Positions 17,991-27,887 of a DNA stretch of 64,000 bases are shown here, piece after piece. The first letter of the stretch is position 1. Every line of letters starts with the position of its first letter. Source of the DNA: Poritiphilus flavus (GTDB lineage Bacteria; Bacteroidota; Bacteroidia; Flavobacteriales; Flavobacteriaceae). A program made the translations under genes and the position numbers. The DNA is taken from NCBI RefSeq assembly GCF_009901585.1, contig NZ_WXYO01000001.1, positions 1 to 64,000 of the forward strand, given 5' to 3'. The notes beneath the pieces were generated by a model. That model was not told where the DNA came from and made no database searches. It saw only the letters and a list, made by a program, of their open reading frames with translations.

Positions 17991-19474
17991 AGGTATGTTT
18001 TTAGCATTTTGCCAAAATCAGAGATCAAATAATCTGAAATGGTATTGTCTCCTAAAACTATGTTGTCAACATGGCTGATAAGGTATTCAGCCAAAAAATA
18101 GTCGATTTCTTTTTTTCCAATTAAGTAATGTTTCTTGAAATTGAGTGAATTAGCAAAAGCTGCGTTTTTTAAATAGTCTGGGTTATGTGGTGAAAATATC
18201 TTCATGAATGTTCTGGTTTTTTCTTGCCTATTCTGTTGATTTTCCAAAACGACATTGGAAATACCCTTAAGTCCTATATTAAAACGCCCCTGAGGTAAAA
18301 AACTTTGTACAGCGTTAATTTCCGAAAGAGTGTTTTGAGTCTTCCGGATCCTTGCTTCAGCTTCTACAGCATTACCGAAATTTATTTTTTTTAACTCCAA
18401 GTTGTAAAATGCATCCAACTTATCTTTGTGAAACTCATTTATTATTAAGAAGTAAAGAGTAAGAATCGTTTCCAAAAAATTGCCCTCACTGGAGCCTTTA
18501 ATAAATATATTGGGAATTATATTGTATTCTTGATTTTCATCGATGTGTTTGAATGTACACAGTAAATGATACTTGTTTAGCACTTTTTTCAGTCGACGGG
18601 GATTTGTAAATCTTAGTATGCCAAAGAACTCCTTGATTTTCTCATTTAGCCTACCTTCAAAGCTTCCTATGTTGATTGTTCGTGCATCAAAATAAACATT
18701 TATTAGCTTTTGTACGTTCTCATGTTCTGGCATCGTAAAAGATAGATCGAAAATTTTCTCCAAATATTCATTCGCCTTTATTATATCCCCATACTTTGTC
18801 TTAACCGCTTCTTGAACAGCCTTTTTATCAATTCCACAAAAGAAAATTGTTCTTTTTCCGTAGGTAAAAAACAATTTCAAGGCTGATAGGAGGTTAAGAA
18901 CATTTTCGGGTTCACATCGATCTAAATCATCGATAAATACGATGTTGTATAGCAAACCATTATTTGCTTGTAACTTGTCTTCAAATCGCTGAAATTCAGT
19001 GCTAAAACCCTTTTTTAATTGAAAAAATGTTTGATCTTTTTCTGATTCTAGAGTTTCAATGAGATATTTTCCATTTATAGTTAGTCCAGGAAAAGATATT
19101 TTGATAGATTTCCCAAACCCTTTTAAAAGTTTTTCGCCGATTCCGACAAGTTCATTACCCAGTGCATCCATAGCACTTTCTGATCTGGAAGTTATAAACT
19201 CTAATAGAGAGTATGGCAAGTTTCTATCTGTTTCATACTCCCATGTGTCAAAAAAAAATGTATTGAAGTTTTCTTTTAATTTATTTTGCAAATACTTCAT
19301 TAATGTACTTTTTCCACTTCCCCACTCCCCATAAAGCGCAAACATTTTAAGCTCAGAGAATTGCTCTTTATTATCAAGAAGTACCTCCCTAATCAAATCC
19401 GCTTTCTCAATTATTCCCAAATAGTCGGTTTCAGAAGTTAACTTCTCAATAGGCAAATTGTTCAATAACGCCAT
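17987..19474 (-). CDS. KAP-family P-loop NTPase
   Basis: A 495-residue protein with a Walker A GEWGSGKST (49-57) and a Walker B IVFIDDLDRCEPENV (from 178), the DDLDR signature of KAP NTPases, followed by a helical C-terminal half. The two hydrophobic segments that many KAP proteins carry between the motifs are not obvious, so it is probably cytosolic. Some KAP proteins belong to phage-defence or plasmid-maintenance loci; no partner gene is seen here. The gene is visibly richer in A+T than polA and the genes to its right, which suggests recent transfer. It is convergent with polA and overlaps its end by 4 bp. Confidence 0.85.
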   Translation of the reverse strand: MALLNNLPIEKLTSETDYLGIIEKADLIREVLLDNKEQFSELKMFALYGEWGSGKSTLMKYLQNKLKENFNTFFFDTWEYETDRNLPYSLLEFITSRSESAMDALGNELVGIGEKLLKGFGKSIKISFPGLTINGKYLIETLESEKDQTFFQLKKGFSTEFQRFEDKLQANNGLLYNIVFIDDLDRCEPENVLNLLSALKLFFTYGKRTIFFCGIDKKAVQEAVKTKYGDIIKANEYLEKIFDLSFTMPEHENVQKLINVYFDARTINIGSFEGRLNEKIKEFFGILRFTNPRRLKKVLNKYHLLCTFKHIDENQEYNIIPNIFIKGSSEGNFLETILTLYFLIINEFHKDKLDAFYNLELKKINFGNAVEAEARIRKTQNTLSEINAVQSFLPQGRFNIGLKGISNVVLENQQNRQEKTRTFMKIFSPHNPDYLKNAAFANSLNFKKHYLIGKKEIDYFLAEYLISHVDNIVLGDNTISDYLISDFGKMLKTYL

Positions 19475-19721
19475 TTAACAAAATTCTTTCAAGTAAATGT
19501 AAGAAAAGACGGTAGATTATATTGAAGTGAACAGAAAAAGAACATTTTGAAGATAGGTATTTCTGGTTTTATCAACGGACCATTTTGAACTGAAATCTTA
19601 CTAAATTTGGACTAACTTGCTGTTTTGGATTCCCTATGTGATTCCTAAATTATTCCTAAAATTATACGAAAGCAGACCTTATCCCGTTAGCAGTTTACAC
19701 TGGCCCCAAACCGACTGACTC

Positions 19722-20072
19722 ATGACGAAAAGGTACATACTACTGCTTTCGGTATTTAGCTGGTTCTTTCTGGCAACGGCTTCCGCACAGGAAGCTTCGG
19801 TACCTTCTACCACTGAAATACGGCCTGAAAAGAAGAAGGTCAAAGTTTTTCCTAACCCGGCCACCAATGTGATCAACGTCTTAGGACTGGCCAACAGCCG
19901 GAGTGCACAGATATTCATATCGGACCTTTATGGAAACAGAGTGCAAAGCCATCAATGGGAGATACGGAACAATGCACTGAATATTCCTATCCCAACCCTG
20001 ACAGAAGGCCTCTATATTATTAGCATCGTTTCAAAAGAACAAGAGGTAAGCGCAAAGTTCTATAAGAAATAG
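19722..20072 (+). CDS. Minimal secreted protein with T9SS sorting domain
   Basis: A 116-residue protein made of a signal peptide (YILLLSVFSWFFLATASAQ), a short charged linker (about residues 25-45) and a C-terminal sorting domain of the type A family: VKVFPNPATNVINV, the middle strands IFISDLYGN, and LTEGLYIISI with a terminal FYKK. In larger proteins this domain directs export and surface attachment through the type IX secretion system. Here there is almost no cargo. It may be a remnant of a larger gene or a small peptide cargo. Confidence 0.8.
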   Translation: MTKRYILLLSVFSWFFLATASAQEASVPSTTEIRPEKKKVKVFPNPATNVINVLGLANSRSAQIFISDLYGNRVQSHQWEIRNNALNIPIPTLTEGLYIISIVSKEQEVSAKFYKK

Positions 20073-20097
20073 ACAGAGCAGTAGATCTTAGCCCTGG

Positions 20098-22506
20098 CTA
20101 GTCAAACACAAAATTATAGGTAACCGCGAACAAAGGGCTGTTCAATACCGCCAATTCGTAACTTCCCAGGGGGCTTTGCCCAAAAACATCGCCATCCACG
20201 GCACCCGTTCGCTGGGTATAGTACAAATTAAAGGGATTTCGGCGCGAATACAGGTTGTAGATCGTAAAGGTCCAATCTCCCTTCCACTTCCTGTTAGGCC
20301 TTTTACTGTATTTGATCTTCCAGGAGAAATCCAGCCGGTGATAAGGTCGCAAACGCGCATTATTGCGTTCGATGAAAATGGGCACGTCAATTTCCTCAAG
20401 TTCAAATACACTGTTTGCCACGGTATAAGGCCTTCCGGTCTGAGCAGTAAAGTTAAAGCTCCAGGTGTTGTATTTATCCGCCTCAAAATTTATAGTGCTG
20501 TTAAAGACATGGGGGCGGTCGAAATCTGAGGGGAACCACTCATTATTGTTTACCCGATCCGCCAGTTTTTCGTTTTGGGAACGAATAAAGCTCCTTGCCC
20601 AGGTATAGTTTATCCATCCATTGAACCTTCCTTCGGGTTTTTTGAAGCTGAATTCCACTCCATATGCTTCGCCAATTCCCTGGACCACGTCTCTTTCTAT
20701 AAATTCTTCCAGAAAGAAATCCGCCCCGGGCTTATAGGTCAATACGTTCTTAGAATCCCTGTAGTACCCCTCCACACTAAGCTCGATACTACCATCTCCC
20801 AAATTCTGATAAAGCCCCAAACCGTAAGTATCGCTTGTTTGAGGTTCTATATTGGGATCCGCGGTTTTCCACCTGGAAGTTGGCAAAGGTGTTGTAGTGT
20901 TATAGATATTTTGCAGGTATTGATTGAGCCTTGCATAACTGGCCTTTACAGCCGTCCGCTCCCCAAGTTTATAGTTCAATCCCACCCTGGGTTCCAGGCC
21001 ATTGTAGGTTTTAACTCCAGCGCCTTTTTCAAATTCTTTAGTACTCAGCAAGGCGCCACTGTTTTCATCAAAGGTGGCCTGGGTATATGGCCCGACAAAT
21101 ACGTAGTGGTTGAACCGGAGCCCACCTGAAACGGTAAGATCTTTAGCAGGCTTCCAATTGAGGTTAGAAAACGCGGCAAATTCATAACTGGTTTCCGTAT
21201 CCAGGGTTACCGGATTAATACTATTCCCGGTTCCCGGATCAAGCTCTCCCGGTTTGATCTGATATTGGGTGGCCTGAAGCCCCAGATAATAATCCATATC
21301 TTCCTTTACCTTTTTAGAGAACTCCGAAAAAAAACTTAGGTACCTGATATTGGATTCGTAAACGATCTCATTGGGGTTGTCCTGTTCCGGAAAAATAGTC
21401 TTCGGGGTATAGAGACTTCCCACAAAAAACGAGCGGAGATTAGTATCCTCATCAAAAGAATGTGTCCAGTTGAGAGTGCCGTTCAGGGCAAAAAAGTCGT
21501 ACTGGTTACTACTTGAATTAATATCCTGAATTCTACTGATAAGATCCAGTTGATAAAAATCCTTACTGTAAAATCCAGTCAGGGATATCTGGTCTTTATC
21601 CGTAGGCAGGAATAGCAGTTTCATTGTGGCGTCGGAGAATCGCGCTTTGGTATTTTCCAGGCGATCCGAAACCAGGGGGAGCAGAAAATCAGTAAATCCT
21701 ATCCTTCCTCCGACATTCAGAAAAAGCTTGTCTTCCACTAATGGGGTCTCAATGGCCAGCCTACTGGAAACCAAACCAATTCCTCCGGAGACCGTGGTTT
21801 TATCTACAAAAGGATTCTTAACCTTAACATCCAGAACGGAAGTGGACCTGCCTCCATACCTGGCAGGTATATTAGCCCGATAAAGATCTATAGTGGAGAG
21901 TACATCGGGAGTAAACACGGAGAACAACCCAAAAAGATGTGTAGGGTTAAAAACCGGAGCATAATCGTATAAAATGAGGTTCTGATCCAGGGAACCTCCA
22001 CGTACGGACAGTCCGTTACTGATCTCACCGGCATTATTTACGCCAGCGAGCAGGGTCATTCCCCTTAATACATCGTATTCACCAATAGCGGCAGGGATCT
22101 TCTGCAATTCCCTGGAAGTTAGTTGCAGTACTCCCATTTGCGGAGTCTCCACATTTTCCAGCACCTTTTTAGCCCTAACGATCACCTCGGATAATTGTTC
22201 CTGGGCCTCGTATAATTCCGTTCGGATCAAGACATTGTTGTTGAGCTCCACTGTTTGGCGCACCTGGGTGTATCCAATAAAGCTTATACTTACATCATAG
22301 GTATCTTGCGGTAAAACAATGGAGAAACGTCCAAAGCGGTTGGTAACGCCTCCACAATTGCAAGGGGTTATGGCTATTTGGGCATTATCCAAGGGGATGC
22401 CGGACTCTCCTATAAAAATTTCAAAGGACATGGTATATTCCCGGGTTTGGGCAGTCAGCATATGAGTGAAGCTTACCCAAAGGACGATAGCAAATATTCT
22501 TTTCAT
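20098..22506 (-). CDS. TonB-dependent outer membrane receptor
   Basis: An 802-residue protein with a signal peptide (MKRIFAIVLWVSFTHMLTAQ), a carboxypeptidase-D-like regulatory domain (about 25-105, with GGVTNRFGRFSIVLPQDTYD), a plug (LSVRGGSLDQNLILYDYAPV, FNPTHLFGLFSVF) and a C-terminal beta-barrel of aromatic strands ending in YNFVFD. It imports an unknown ligand across the outer membrane with energy from ExbB/ExbD/TonB. It follows the DUF4249 lipoprotein gene by 120 bp on the same strand, an arrangement common in Flavobacteriaceae. Confidence 0.92.
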   Translation of the reverse strand: MKRIFAIVLWVSFTHMLTAQTREYTMSFEIFIGESGIPLDNAQIAITPCNCGGVTNRFGRFSIVLPQDTYDVSISFIGYTQVRQTVELNNNVLIRTELYEAQEQLSEVIVRAKKVLENVETPQMGVLQLTSRELQKIPAAIGEYDVLRGMTLLAGVNNAGEISNGLSVRGGSLDQNLILYDYAPVFNPTHLFGLFSVFTPDVLSTIDLYRANIPARYGGRSTSVLDVKVKNPFVDKTTVSGGIGLVSSRLAIETPLVEDKLFLNVGGRIGFTDFLLPLVSDRLENTKARFSDATMKLLFLPTDKDQISLTGFYSKDFYQLDLISRIQDINSSSNQYDFFALNGTLNWTHSFDEDTNLRSFFVGSLYTPKTIFPEQDNPNEIVYESNIRYLSFFSEFSKKVKEDMDYYLGLQATQYQIKPGELDPGTGNSINPVTLDTETSYEFAAFSNLNWKPAKDLTVSGGLRFNHYVFVGPYTQATFDENSGALLSTKEFEKGAGVKTYNGLEPRVGLNYKLGERTAVKASYARLNQYLQNIYNTTTPLPTSRWKTADPNIEPQTSDTYGLGLYQNLGDGSIELSVEGYYRDSKNVLTYKPGADFFLEEFIERDVVQGIGEAYGVEFSFKKPEGRFNGWINYTWARSFIRSQNEKLADRVNNNEWFPSDFDRPHVFNSTINFEADKYNTWSFNFTAQTGRPYTVANSVFELEEIDVPIFIERNNARLRPYHRLDFSWKIKYSKRPNRKWKGDWTFTIYNLYSRRNPFNLYYTQRTGAVDGDVFGQSPLGSYELAVLNSPLFAVTYNFVFD

Positions 22507-22626
22507 TTCAATTTTTATTCGCGCTTTTGTTGTCTATCCATCCTTCGGGAGAACGGTAGTTCTAATTCGTGTCTCACCGGCCTTAGCTATTGTGCTTTGC
22601 TAAAAATCCATAGCTAATACCAGTGC

Positions 22627-23769
22627 TCAATCTTCCCATGCAGCAGGTCTGACAGCGGTTCTGAACCTACTCTCTTCACAGGGCGTATTGGTTACGGTTG
22701 GGGGATCCATAACCCTGTCATCTTCAAATAAGCCGATGATCCTTTCCTCCAACTGCGGTTCCTGAATAAATATGCGTTCAATGAACAATTGTTCGGTAGC
22801 AGCAGATGCCGCCGTAAATCTGCCCAACACGAATTCATCAGGGTCTTCAGGGTTAAACAGGTTGCCTACCAGGACAGCGGGAAGCGGGGCATTTAAGCCG
22901 GAATTGTTATCAATCAGATCCTTCAGGGCCCTTAAATACTCATAAGCCGAGGGAGATATGGCGAACTGTTGTACCTCAATAACGATGTTCTCATTGTTGT
23001 AGAGTAAAATATCGGCTATGGGGAGGGAAGAAACCGCATTGCCGTCACTGAATTGATCAGAAAAAATAGCAATGTTATCCGCATATCGTATTCTCCAGCA
23101 CGGTCCGATACAACCGTAGGAATAATATGCCTCTCTTATGGCACTTTGCTCCGGTGTATTTGTTGTGCAGCCTCCATCCCTCAAAATACCGTCAAAGCAA
23201 ATGGCACAATAGATAAGATCCTCAAATGTGCGGTATCGCCAGAAATAATAGTTTTCCTGGCCGGCCGGATCGTCAAAGCCCACAGAGATCCTATGACCGG
23301 GAACAATACGGTTGAACTCCTCACTGAAAACCAATTCGGGATCATAGTCGGCCCGGAGTCCATCAATAGGTACAGAAGACAATACCGTTTCCGGAAGGGA
23401 TTCATATTCCCGCCCATCGGGAAACACCACACTTAGTCGCCAGGATTCCCCGGTCGAAGCCGCGAATTCCATTGGAGGGATGTAGCCATCCTCATCTTCA
23501 TTTAGCAATACCTCCTCTGACGTTTGAACGTTTACAAAAGAAACCCTTGCCCCATTTACATTTACAACATCGTTTAAGCCAAAAACCTCAGCGGATTCGG
23601 ATATATTGACATAGGAAGCCCCGGGTGAGCTTGCTATCAAAGCGTCTATATAGACCAGGCCTTCTCTAAATGCAAACTCGGGTTCCACCGGGTCTATGCA
23701 TCCGGAAAACAACAGTCCAAGAGCGGCTGCGACAAAAAGATTGAAGCTTATTCGAAGGCGTCTTTTCAT
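22627..23769 (-). CDS. DUF4249 outer-membrane lipoprotein
   Basis: A 380-residue lipoprotein with a lipobox LLFSGC (Cys24) after a hydrophobic signal. It begins IDPVEPEFAFREGLVYIDALIA, the usual DUF4249 opening, followed by Ig-like beta sequence. A Cys-rich loop (YCAICFDG, GCTTNT, GCIGPCW) lies in the middle and may form disulfides. The family is thought to sit on or at the TonB receptor as a substrate-binding partner, much as SusD does, but no substrate is known. It is the first gene of a two-gene unit with the receptor. Confidence 0.85.
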   Translation of the reverse strand: MKRRLRISFNLFVAAALGLLFSGCIDPVEPEFAFREGLVYIDALIASSPGASYVNISESAEVFGLNDVVNVNGARVSFVNVQTSEEVLLNEDEDGYIPPMEFAASTGESWRLSVVFPDGREYESLPETVLSSVPIDGLRADYDPELVFSEEFNRIVPGHRISVGFDDPAGQENYYFWRYRTFEDLIYCAICFDGILRDGGCTTNTPEQSAIREAYYSYGCIGPCWRIRYADNIAIFSDQFSDGNAVSSLPIADILLYNNENIVIEVQQFAISPSAYEYLRALKDLIDNNSGLNAPLPAVLVGNLFNPEDPDEFVLGRFTAASAATEQLFIERIFIQEPQLEERIIGLFEDDRVMDPPTVTNTPCEESRFRTAVRPAAWED

Positions 23770-23831
23770 AGGAGGTTGTTTCCTTCTAAAGATACATTCT
23801 TTATCCCTAAGCTCAGAGGTAGATAAATAAA

Positions 23832-23865
23832 AAAAGCCCCTTTTTTGGAAGGGGCTTTTAAGTGG
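23832..23865 (-). terminator. Terminator after the lipocalin-like gene
   Basis: Perfect inverted repeat AAAAGCCCC / GGGGCTTTT with a 10-base loop (23832-23859). On the minus strand it runs into seven T. It separates the lipoprotein gene from the DUF4249-receptor unit and could work in both directions. Confidence 0.85.
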
Positions 23866-23876
23866 TATTTTATGGC

Positions 23877-24386
23877 TTATCGCTTGGTAAAAATAGCGTC
23901 CGCGTTCTGCAGATTGTCTTCGTCTACGAACTCGGCGTCTGCCGTTAATTCGTCTCCGCTGATACTTATGGTTACTACCTCCTCGGTATCATCTGAAAAG
24001 GTAACGGTAAGCCTGTCTCCGCTAAGACGCCAGCTAGCCGTTTCGGTAAACTGTGTGGTCGGGCATCCAATATCCAATCCAGTTCCACCGGAATTGACAG
24101 CTATCTCAATATCTTCATAATCCCTTTCCTGTATTTCCAAAGTACCATCGGCACTAAAAACAAGTGTGAGCAAGATGCATCCGTCTGCAACAAGAGCGTC
24201 TACGATCTCTTTGGCAAAATCCAGATCGTCATTACTGAAAGCGTCGTCTATCTCTACCCGGGTGAAATCCCAGGTCCCAACAAGTTTTTCGTCTGTTGGT
24301 GTTTCATTTCCTCCCCCGTTATCGTCCGAAGAACAGGAGAATAAAAGGGCCAGGGCTGTGAATAGTCCTAATACATATCGTTTCAT
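23877..24386 (-). CDS. Lipocalin-like lipoprotein
   Basis: A 169-residue lipoprotein from the ATG at 24386: signal KRYVLGLFTALALLFSC with Cys18 as the lipid anchor, then an Asp/Gly/Asn-rich spacer and a domain starting KLVGTWDFTRVEID that reads SADGTLEIQ, ASWRLSGDRLTVTF and ISISGDELTADA. This is the pattern of the lipocalin-like DUF family that is very common in Bacteroidota. The function is unknown. An upstream ATG at 24470 would add 28 residues before the signal peptide, so the shorter start is preferred. Confidence 0.85.
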   Translation of the reverse strand: MKRYVLGLFTALALLFSCSSDDNGGGNETPTDEKLVGTWDFTRVEIDDAFSNDDLDFAKEIVDALVADGCILLTLVFSADGTLEIQERDYEDIEIAVNSGGTGLDIGCPTTQFTETASWRLSGDRLTVTFSDDTEEVVTISISGDELTADAEFVDEDNLQNADAIFTKR

Positions 24387-24544
24387 GAGCACTTTTTTTG
24401 TCATTCTATCGTAAAAACGCTTTACCCCTATTATTATTTTAGGTAAGCCTTGAAATTCGATGTACTTCAATAAGATAAATAAGGGGAATTAATTTTGAGG
24501 TGAAAAGATACGAAAAAGCACTTATCCTTTAAAACCAAATTCTG

Positions 24545-27202
24545 CTAAAAAACAAAGCGATAAGTGGCCTTCAGCAAAAAGATATTCATAGGTTTCTCAC
24601 CCCCAAAGACATTGTCTCCCAGACTACTCAGTAACCCATCTGCAGGGTTTCCGCTCTGAGAGATATCCTGAGACCATACCAGGAAGATCTCACTACCGGG
24701 AATGTATTCCCAGCGGATCACCAGATTGGATCTGAATTGAATAAAGGAGAAGTCGGGATTGTCGAAGGTAAAATCGGCTGTTCCATCCTGATCTTCATCT
24801 ACGGAATAGACATCCTCCTCAAAAGAGATCTGGCCGGGATTGTAAACCGTTATACGATCTTCAAATACCTCAGCCAAAGGATCCGTTACATGCTTGAATT
24901 CCCTGTATCTCCCCCTTGAAATAAAGGGCTGCCCCCAATACTGTATGGTTAGGTTAGGGTTGATGGTGTAATTCAAACGAAAAGACATACTCAGCGTCCG
25001 TTGTTCTATAGTCCCGTTGAGGTATTGCGTCTGCCCGTCCACATCAATATTGTCTATATATTGCAACTTGTCATTGTTTATGGAGTATTGCGGGAATGCC
25101 GAGATGCGAAGGGCGTTGGTAGGCTGATAGGCAAAACCGGCTTCTATGGAATAACGGGCATAGGAATTGTCCAGGCCCCTGGAGCCATTGTGAAACATGC
25201 TAAACCTCAATTTCTTTCGCCTATCCGTATTAATGCTATTCCAAAATCCGATCTCCGGAGAAAGGCGAAGCCTTGGCCCTCCTCTCAGGGCAAAATTGTT
25301 GTACTGTATGGGTTCATAGTTGAATCCGGCATTCGTAAACCAGTTGTTCTTCCAGTTTTGCCAACTATTCGTATTAAATCTGAGGCTGTTCAGATTTCCT
25401 CCGAAATCCCATACGGCCCAATGGTTGTAATTGATGCCTACCCTTCTGAACGTACTGTCCGGTTTCAGCGTTTGATACCCGATCCAGGTATAATGCCTGA
25501 GATCGTCTGCCTGACGCTGAAAGCCAATATCGTTCAATTCCAGTTCCGGAGACCTCCAGGTGCCGCCAGTCTCAAACCTCCAGTGTCCGTTCCCGATCTT
25601 ACCCAACTGCAGGTTTCCTCCGGTTCCGCTTAGTGAAGTCCGGGTACTATCTACACTAACATGGTCTGCCCCTACTCTTTGGAAGAGATGCGTTATGGTT
25701 TCCTGTGTGCCCTTGATGGCATCCGCACTACCCTCCACATGGCTCCAAACCAGGTTACCTCCAACATACCAGTCCCTGTCATTCCACTGGTGCTTGAAAT
25801 CAAATCCGCCGGTATAGGCAGATCGATGCAGGAAATCTACATTTTCGGTAAGGGCATCGCGATTGGTGGCGGTAAACAGGCCTCCAACGAAGGTATCCCC
25901 GTCGTTGAAATCCTTTTGCAATCGTCCGACAAAGTAATTGGTGAGAGGTTCCACAATTTCTTTTCGTCTTTCGCCATTGTGATCTATTTTGGCATAGCGC
26001 TTGGCGGTCAGGCTTTCCAAGGCCCCAATAGACCATCCATCCTTGGTCTTTCCGCTGAATTTGGCCGCACCCAGTATGGTGGTATTTTCCGGTTGATCCA
26101 CGAATTCTCCATCTTCCGTATCGGGAAATCCCTGGGGACTACGACCTATGCGTCGGGAATAGAAGACATTGTCAAAGCCAAAAGTATTCCCGGCCTCTGA
26201 CTGGGATACATTAAAGTTGAAAATATTCTTGTTCTCCACAAAGAATGGCCGCTGTTCCCTGAAGAATATCTGGAATCCATCCAGAGCGATGGCCGAAGGA
26301 TCCGCTTCTACCTGCCCAAAATCCGGATTGATGGTGAGATCCAGGGTAAGGTCGTTGGTGATTCCAATCTTGGCGTCAAGACCCGCGGTAATGGTGCCGT
26401 CATTACCATCCCTGAAGGGGTTGCCATCTTCGGCTTCAAAAGATTCCCCACGGGTTACAGTGTAGGGCTGTACTTCCAGCTGGTTCTGCGGTTCCAGATT
26501 CTTCAGGCCGTGTAACTCTCCAAATTCACTTACCCAACCAGGGGTATCAATGGGTTTGCGTTGCCAGAGCGAGCGCTCTTCCTCCCTGAAAAAACGCCTT
26601 GTGGATTGCAGGCCCCAGACCTGCTCCACGGCGTTTCCAAACTTCAGCTGGCTGAGAGGGATCCGCATCTCTGCCGTCCAGCCTTCTTCATCTATATTGG
26701 TTTTTACATACCAGATAGGATTCCAACTATCGTCCCAGTTGTTCCCGTTATTAGATACGAATTCATCGCCCTTCACGCCAGCAGCGGTGATCGTAAAAGA
26801 AAAAGAGGTACGCTTGTCGAAATAGCTGTCAATATTGATCTCCACCCAATCTCCGGAGAAGCCATCCCTGCGGGATAGTCTCCTTTCTATCTTTTCTGGC
26901 TGCGGATCATAGCACTTGAAGGCTACATAAAGGTTCTTGCTGTCATAAACGATACGGAATTTGGTTTCAACGCTGGGCGGGGTATTCTCATCCGGTTGGA
27001 ATTCTACATAATCGCCGGCCCACTCCACCAAATCCCAGGCAGGATCCGTGAGCACCCCATCGATCACCGGGGGTCTTTCTGTACCAATATTATTGGTAAC
27101 ATAGATCTTTTTAGGGATGACCTCTGTTTCGGTTTTCTCCTGAGCCCGGGTTGACGGAATAAGGATGAATACTGCAAAGAGTATAACAAGGTTGGATTTC
27201 AT
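24545..27202 (-). CDS. DUF5916 protein with CBM9-like N-terminal domain
   Basis: An 885-residue exported protein (signal to about residue 20, cut after STRAQ). Residues about 30-240 form a carbohydrate-binding family 9-like fold (PPVIDGVLTDPAWDLVEWAG, KNLYVAFKCYDPQPEKI, GWTAEMRIPLSQLKFG). The rest matches DUF5916, with an amphipathic beta-strand pattern and a terminal aromatic motif ATYRFVF that suggests an outer-membrane barrel. The role is unknown; carbohydrate binding or transport is possible. It stands alone upstream of the lipocalin gene, 74 bp away. Confidence 0.88.
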   Translation of the reverse strand: MKSNLVILFAVFILIPSTRAQEKTETEVIPKKIYVTNNIGTERPPVIDGVLTDPAWDLVEWAGDYVEFQPDENTPPSVETKFRIVYDSKNLYVAFKCYDPQPEKIERRLSRRDGFSGDWVEINIDSYFDKRTSFSFTITAAGVKGDEFVSNNGNNWDDSWNPIWYVKTNIDEEGWTAEMRIPLSQLKFGNAVEQVWGLQSTRRFFREEERSLWQRKPIDTPGWVSEFGELHGLKNLEPQNQLEVQPYTVTRGESFEAEDGNPFRDGNDGTITAGLDAKIGITNDLTLDLTINPDFGQVEADPSAIALDGFQIFFREQRPFFVENKNIFNFNVSQSEAGNTFGFDNVFYSRRIGRSPQGFPDTEDGEFVDQPENTTILGAAKFSGKTKDGWSIGALESLTAKRYAKIDHNGERRKEIVEPLTNYFVGRLQKDFNDGDTFVGGLFTATNRDALTENVDFLHRSAYTGGFDFKHQWNDRDWYVGGNLVWSHVEGSADAIKGTQETITHLFQRVGADHVSVDSTRTSLSGTGGNLQLGKIGNGHWRFETGGTWRSPELELNDIGFQRQADDLRHYTWIGYQTLKPDSTFRRVGINYNHWAVWDFGGNLNSLRFNTNSWQNWKNNWFTNAGFNYEPIQYNNFALRGGPRLRLSPEIGFWNSINTDRRKKLRFSMFHNGSRGLDNSYARYSIEAGFAYQPTNALRISAFPQYSINNDKLQYIDNIDVDGQTQYLNGTIEQRTLSMSFRLNYTINPNLTIQYWGQPFISRGRYREFKHVTDPLAEVFEDRITVYNPGQISFEEDVYSVDEDQDGTADFTFDNPDFSFIQFRSNLVIRWEYIPGSEIFLVWSQDISQSGNPADGLLSSLGDNVFGGEKPMNIFLLKATYRFVF

Positions 27203-27352
27203 GTCGACTGCGGTCTCTTGATTGATGCGAATTAAAGACCATCGAAATTCTGAACAGTTACACTAAAAGACACATTTTTAAGGTTTTTTTAACAAAATTT
27301 GCATAACAAGGCAAAGCCCAAAAACGAACTTGAAAATAAACGGAAACAACCG

Positions 27353-27383
27353 TTTGTAATTCAACTTAATAGTTGTACATTTG
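27353..27383 (+). promoter_or_regulatory. Promoter of the rplM-rpsI operon
   Basis: TTTG (27353-27356), a 19-bp spacer and TACATTTG (27376-27383) match the Bacteroidota consensus exactly. It lies 48 bp before the GTG start of rplM. Confidence 0.8.
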
Positions 27384-27431
27384 CAGCCCGTTAAACGGAA
27401 TTGAAGAGTTTAATCAATAAAAATAAACGTA

Positions 27432-27887
27432 GTGGATACATTAAGCTACAAAACCATTTCGGCCAATAAAAAAACAGTAGATAAGCAGTGGTTATTGGTC
27501 AACGCTGAAGGACAAACTTTGGGTCGGCTTGCTTCTAAAGTGGCAAAGCTGTTAAGAGGGAAGCACAAGCCTAACTTTACTCCTCATGTGGATTGCGGAG
27601 ATAATGTTGTGATAATCAATGCGGAGAAAATCTCCCTGTCCGGAAACAAATGGGAAGATAAAACATATATCCGGCACACGGGATATCCTGGTGGACAGCG
27701 TTCAAGGACTGCCCAGGAGCTTCTTGAAAAGAATCCTGCCAGCATCGTTGAGCGTGCGGTAAAGGGGATGCTTCCAAAGAACAAACTCGGAGCGGAACTT
27801 TTCAGAAATCTTCGTGTATATGCCGGCACTGAGCACGATCAGGAGGCGCAAAAACCAACTGAAATTAATTTAAACGACCTTAAGTAA
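27432..27887 (+). CDS. rplM: 50S ribosomal protein L13
   Basis: A 151-residue protein with the L13 hallmarks [42 protein letters not shown] and [15 protein letters not shown]. It is a large-subunit protein involved in early assembly. The start is GTG, since no ATG lies in frame nearby. The stop TAA shares its last A with the ATG of rpsI (TAATG), so translation is coupled. Confidence 0.97.
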   Translation: MDTLSYKTISANKKTVDKQWLLVNAEGQTLGRLASKVAKLLRGKHKPNFTPHVDCGDNVVIINAEKISLSGNKWEDKTYIRHTGYPGGQRSRTAQELLEKNPASIVERAVKGMLPKNKLGAELFRNLRVYAGTEHDQEAQKPTEINLNDLK

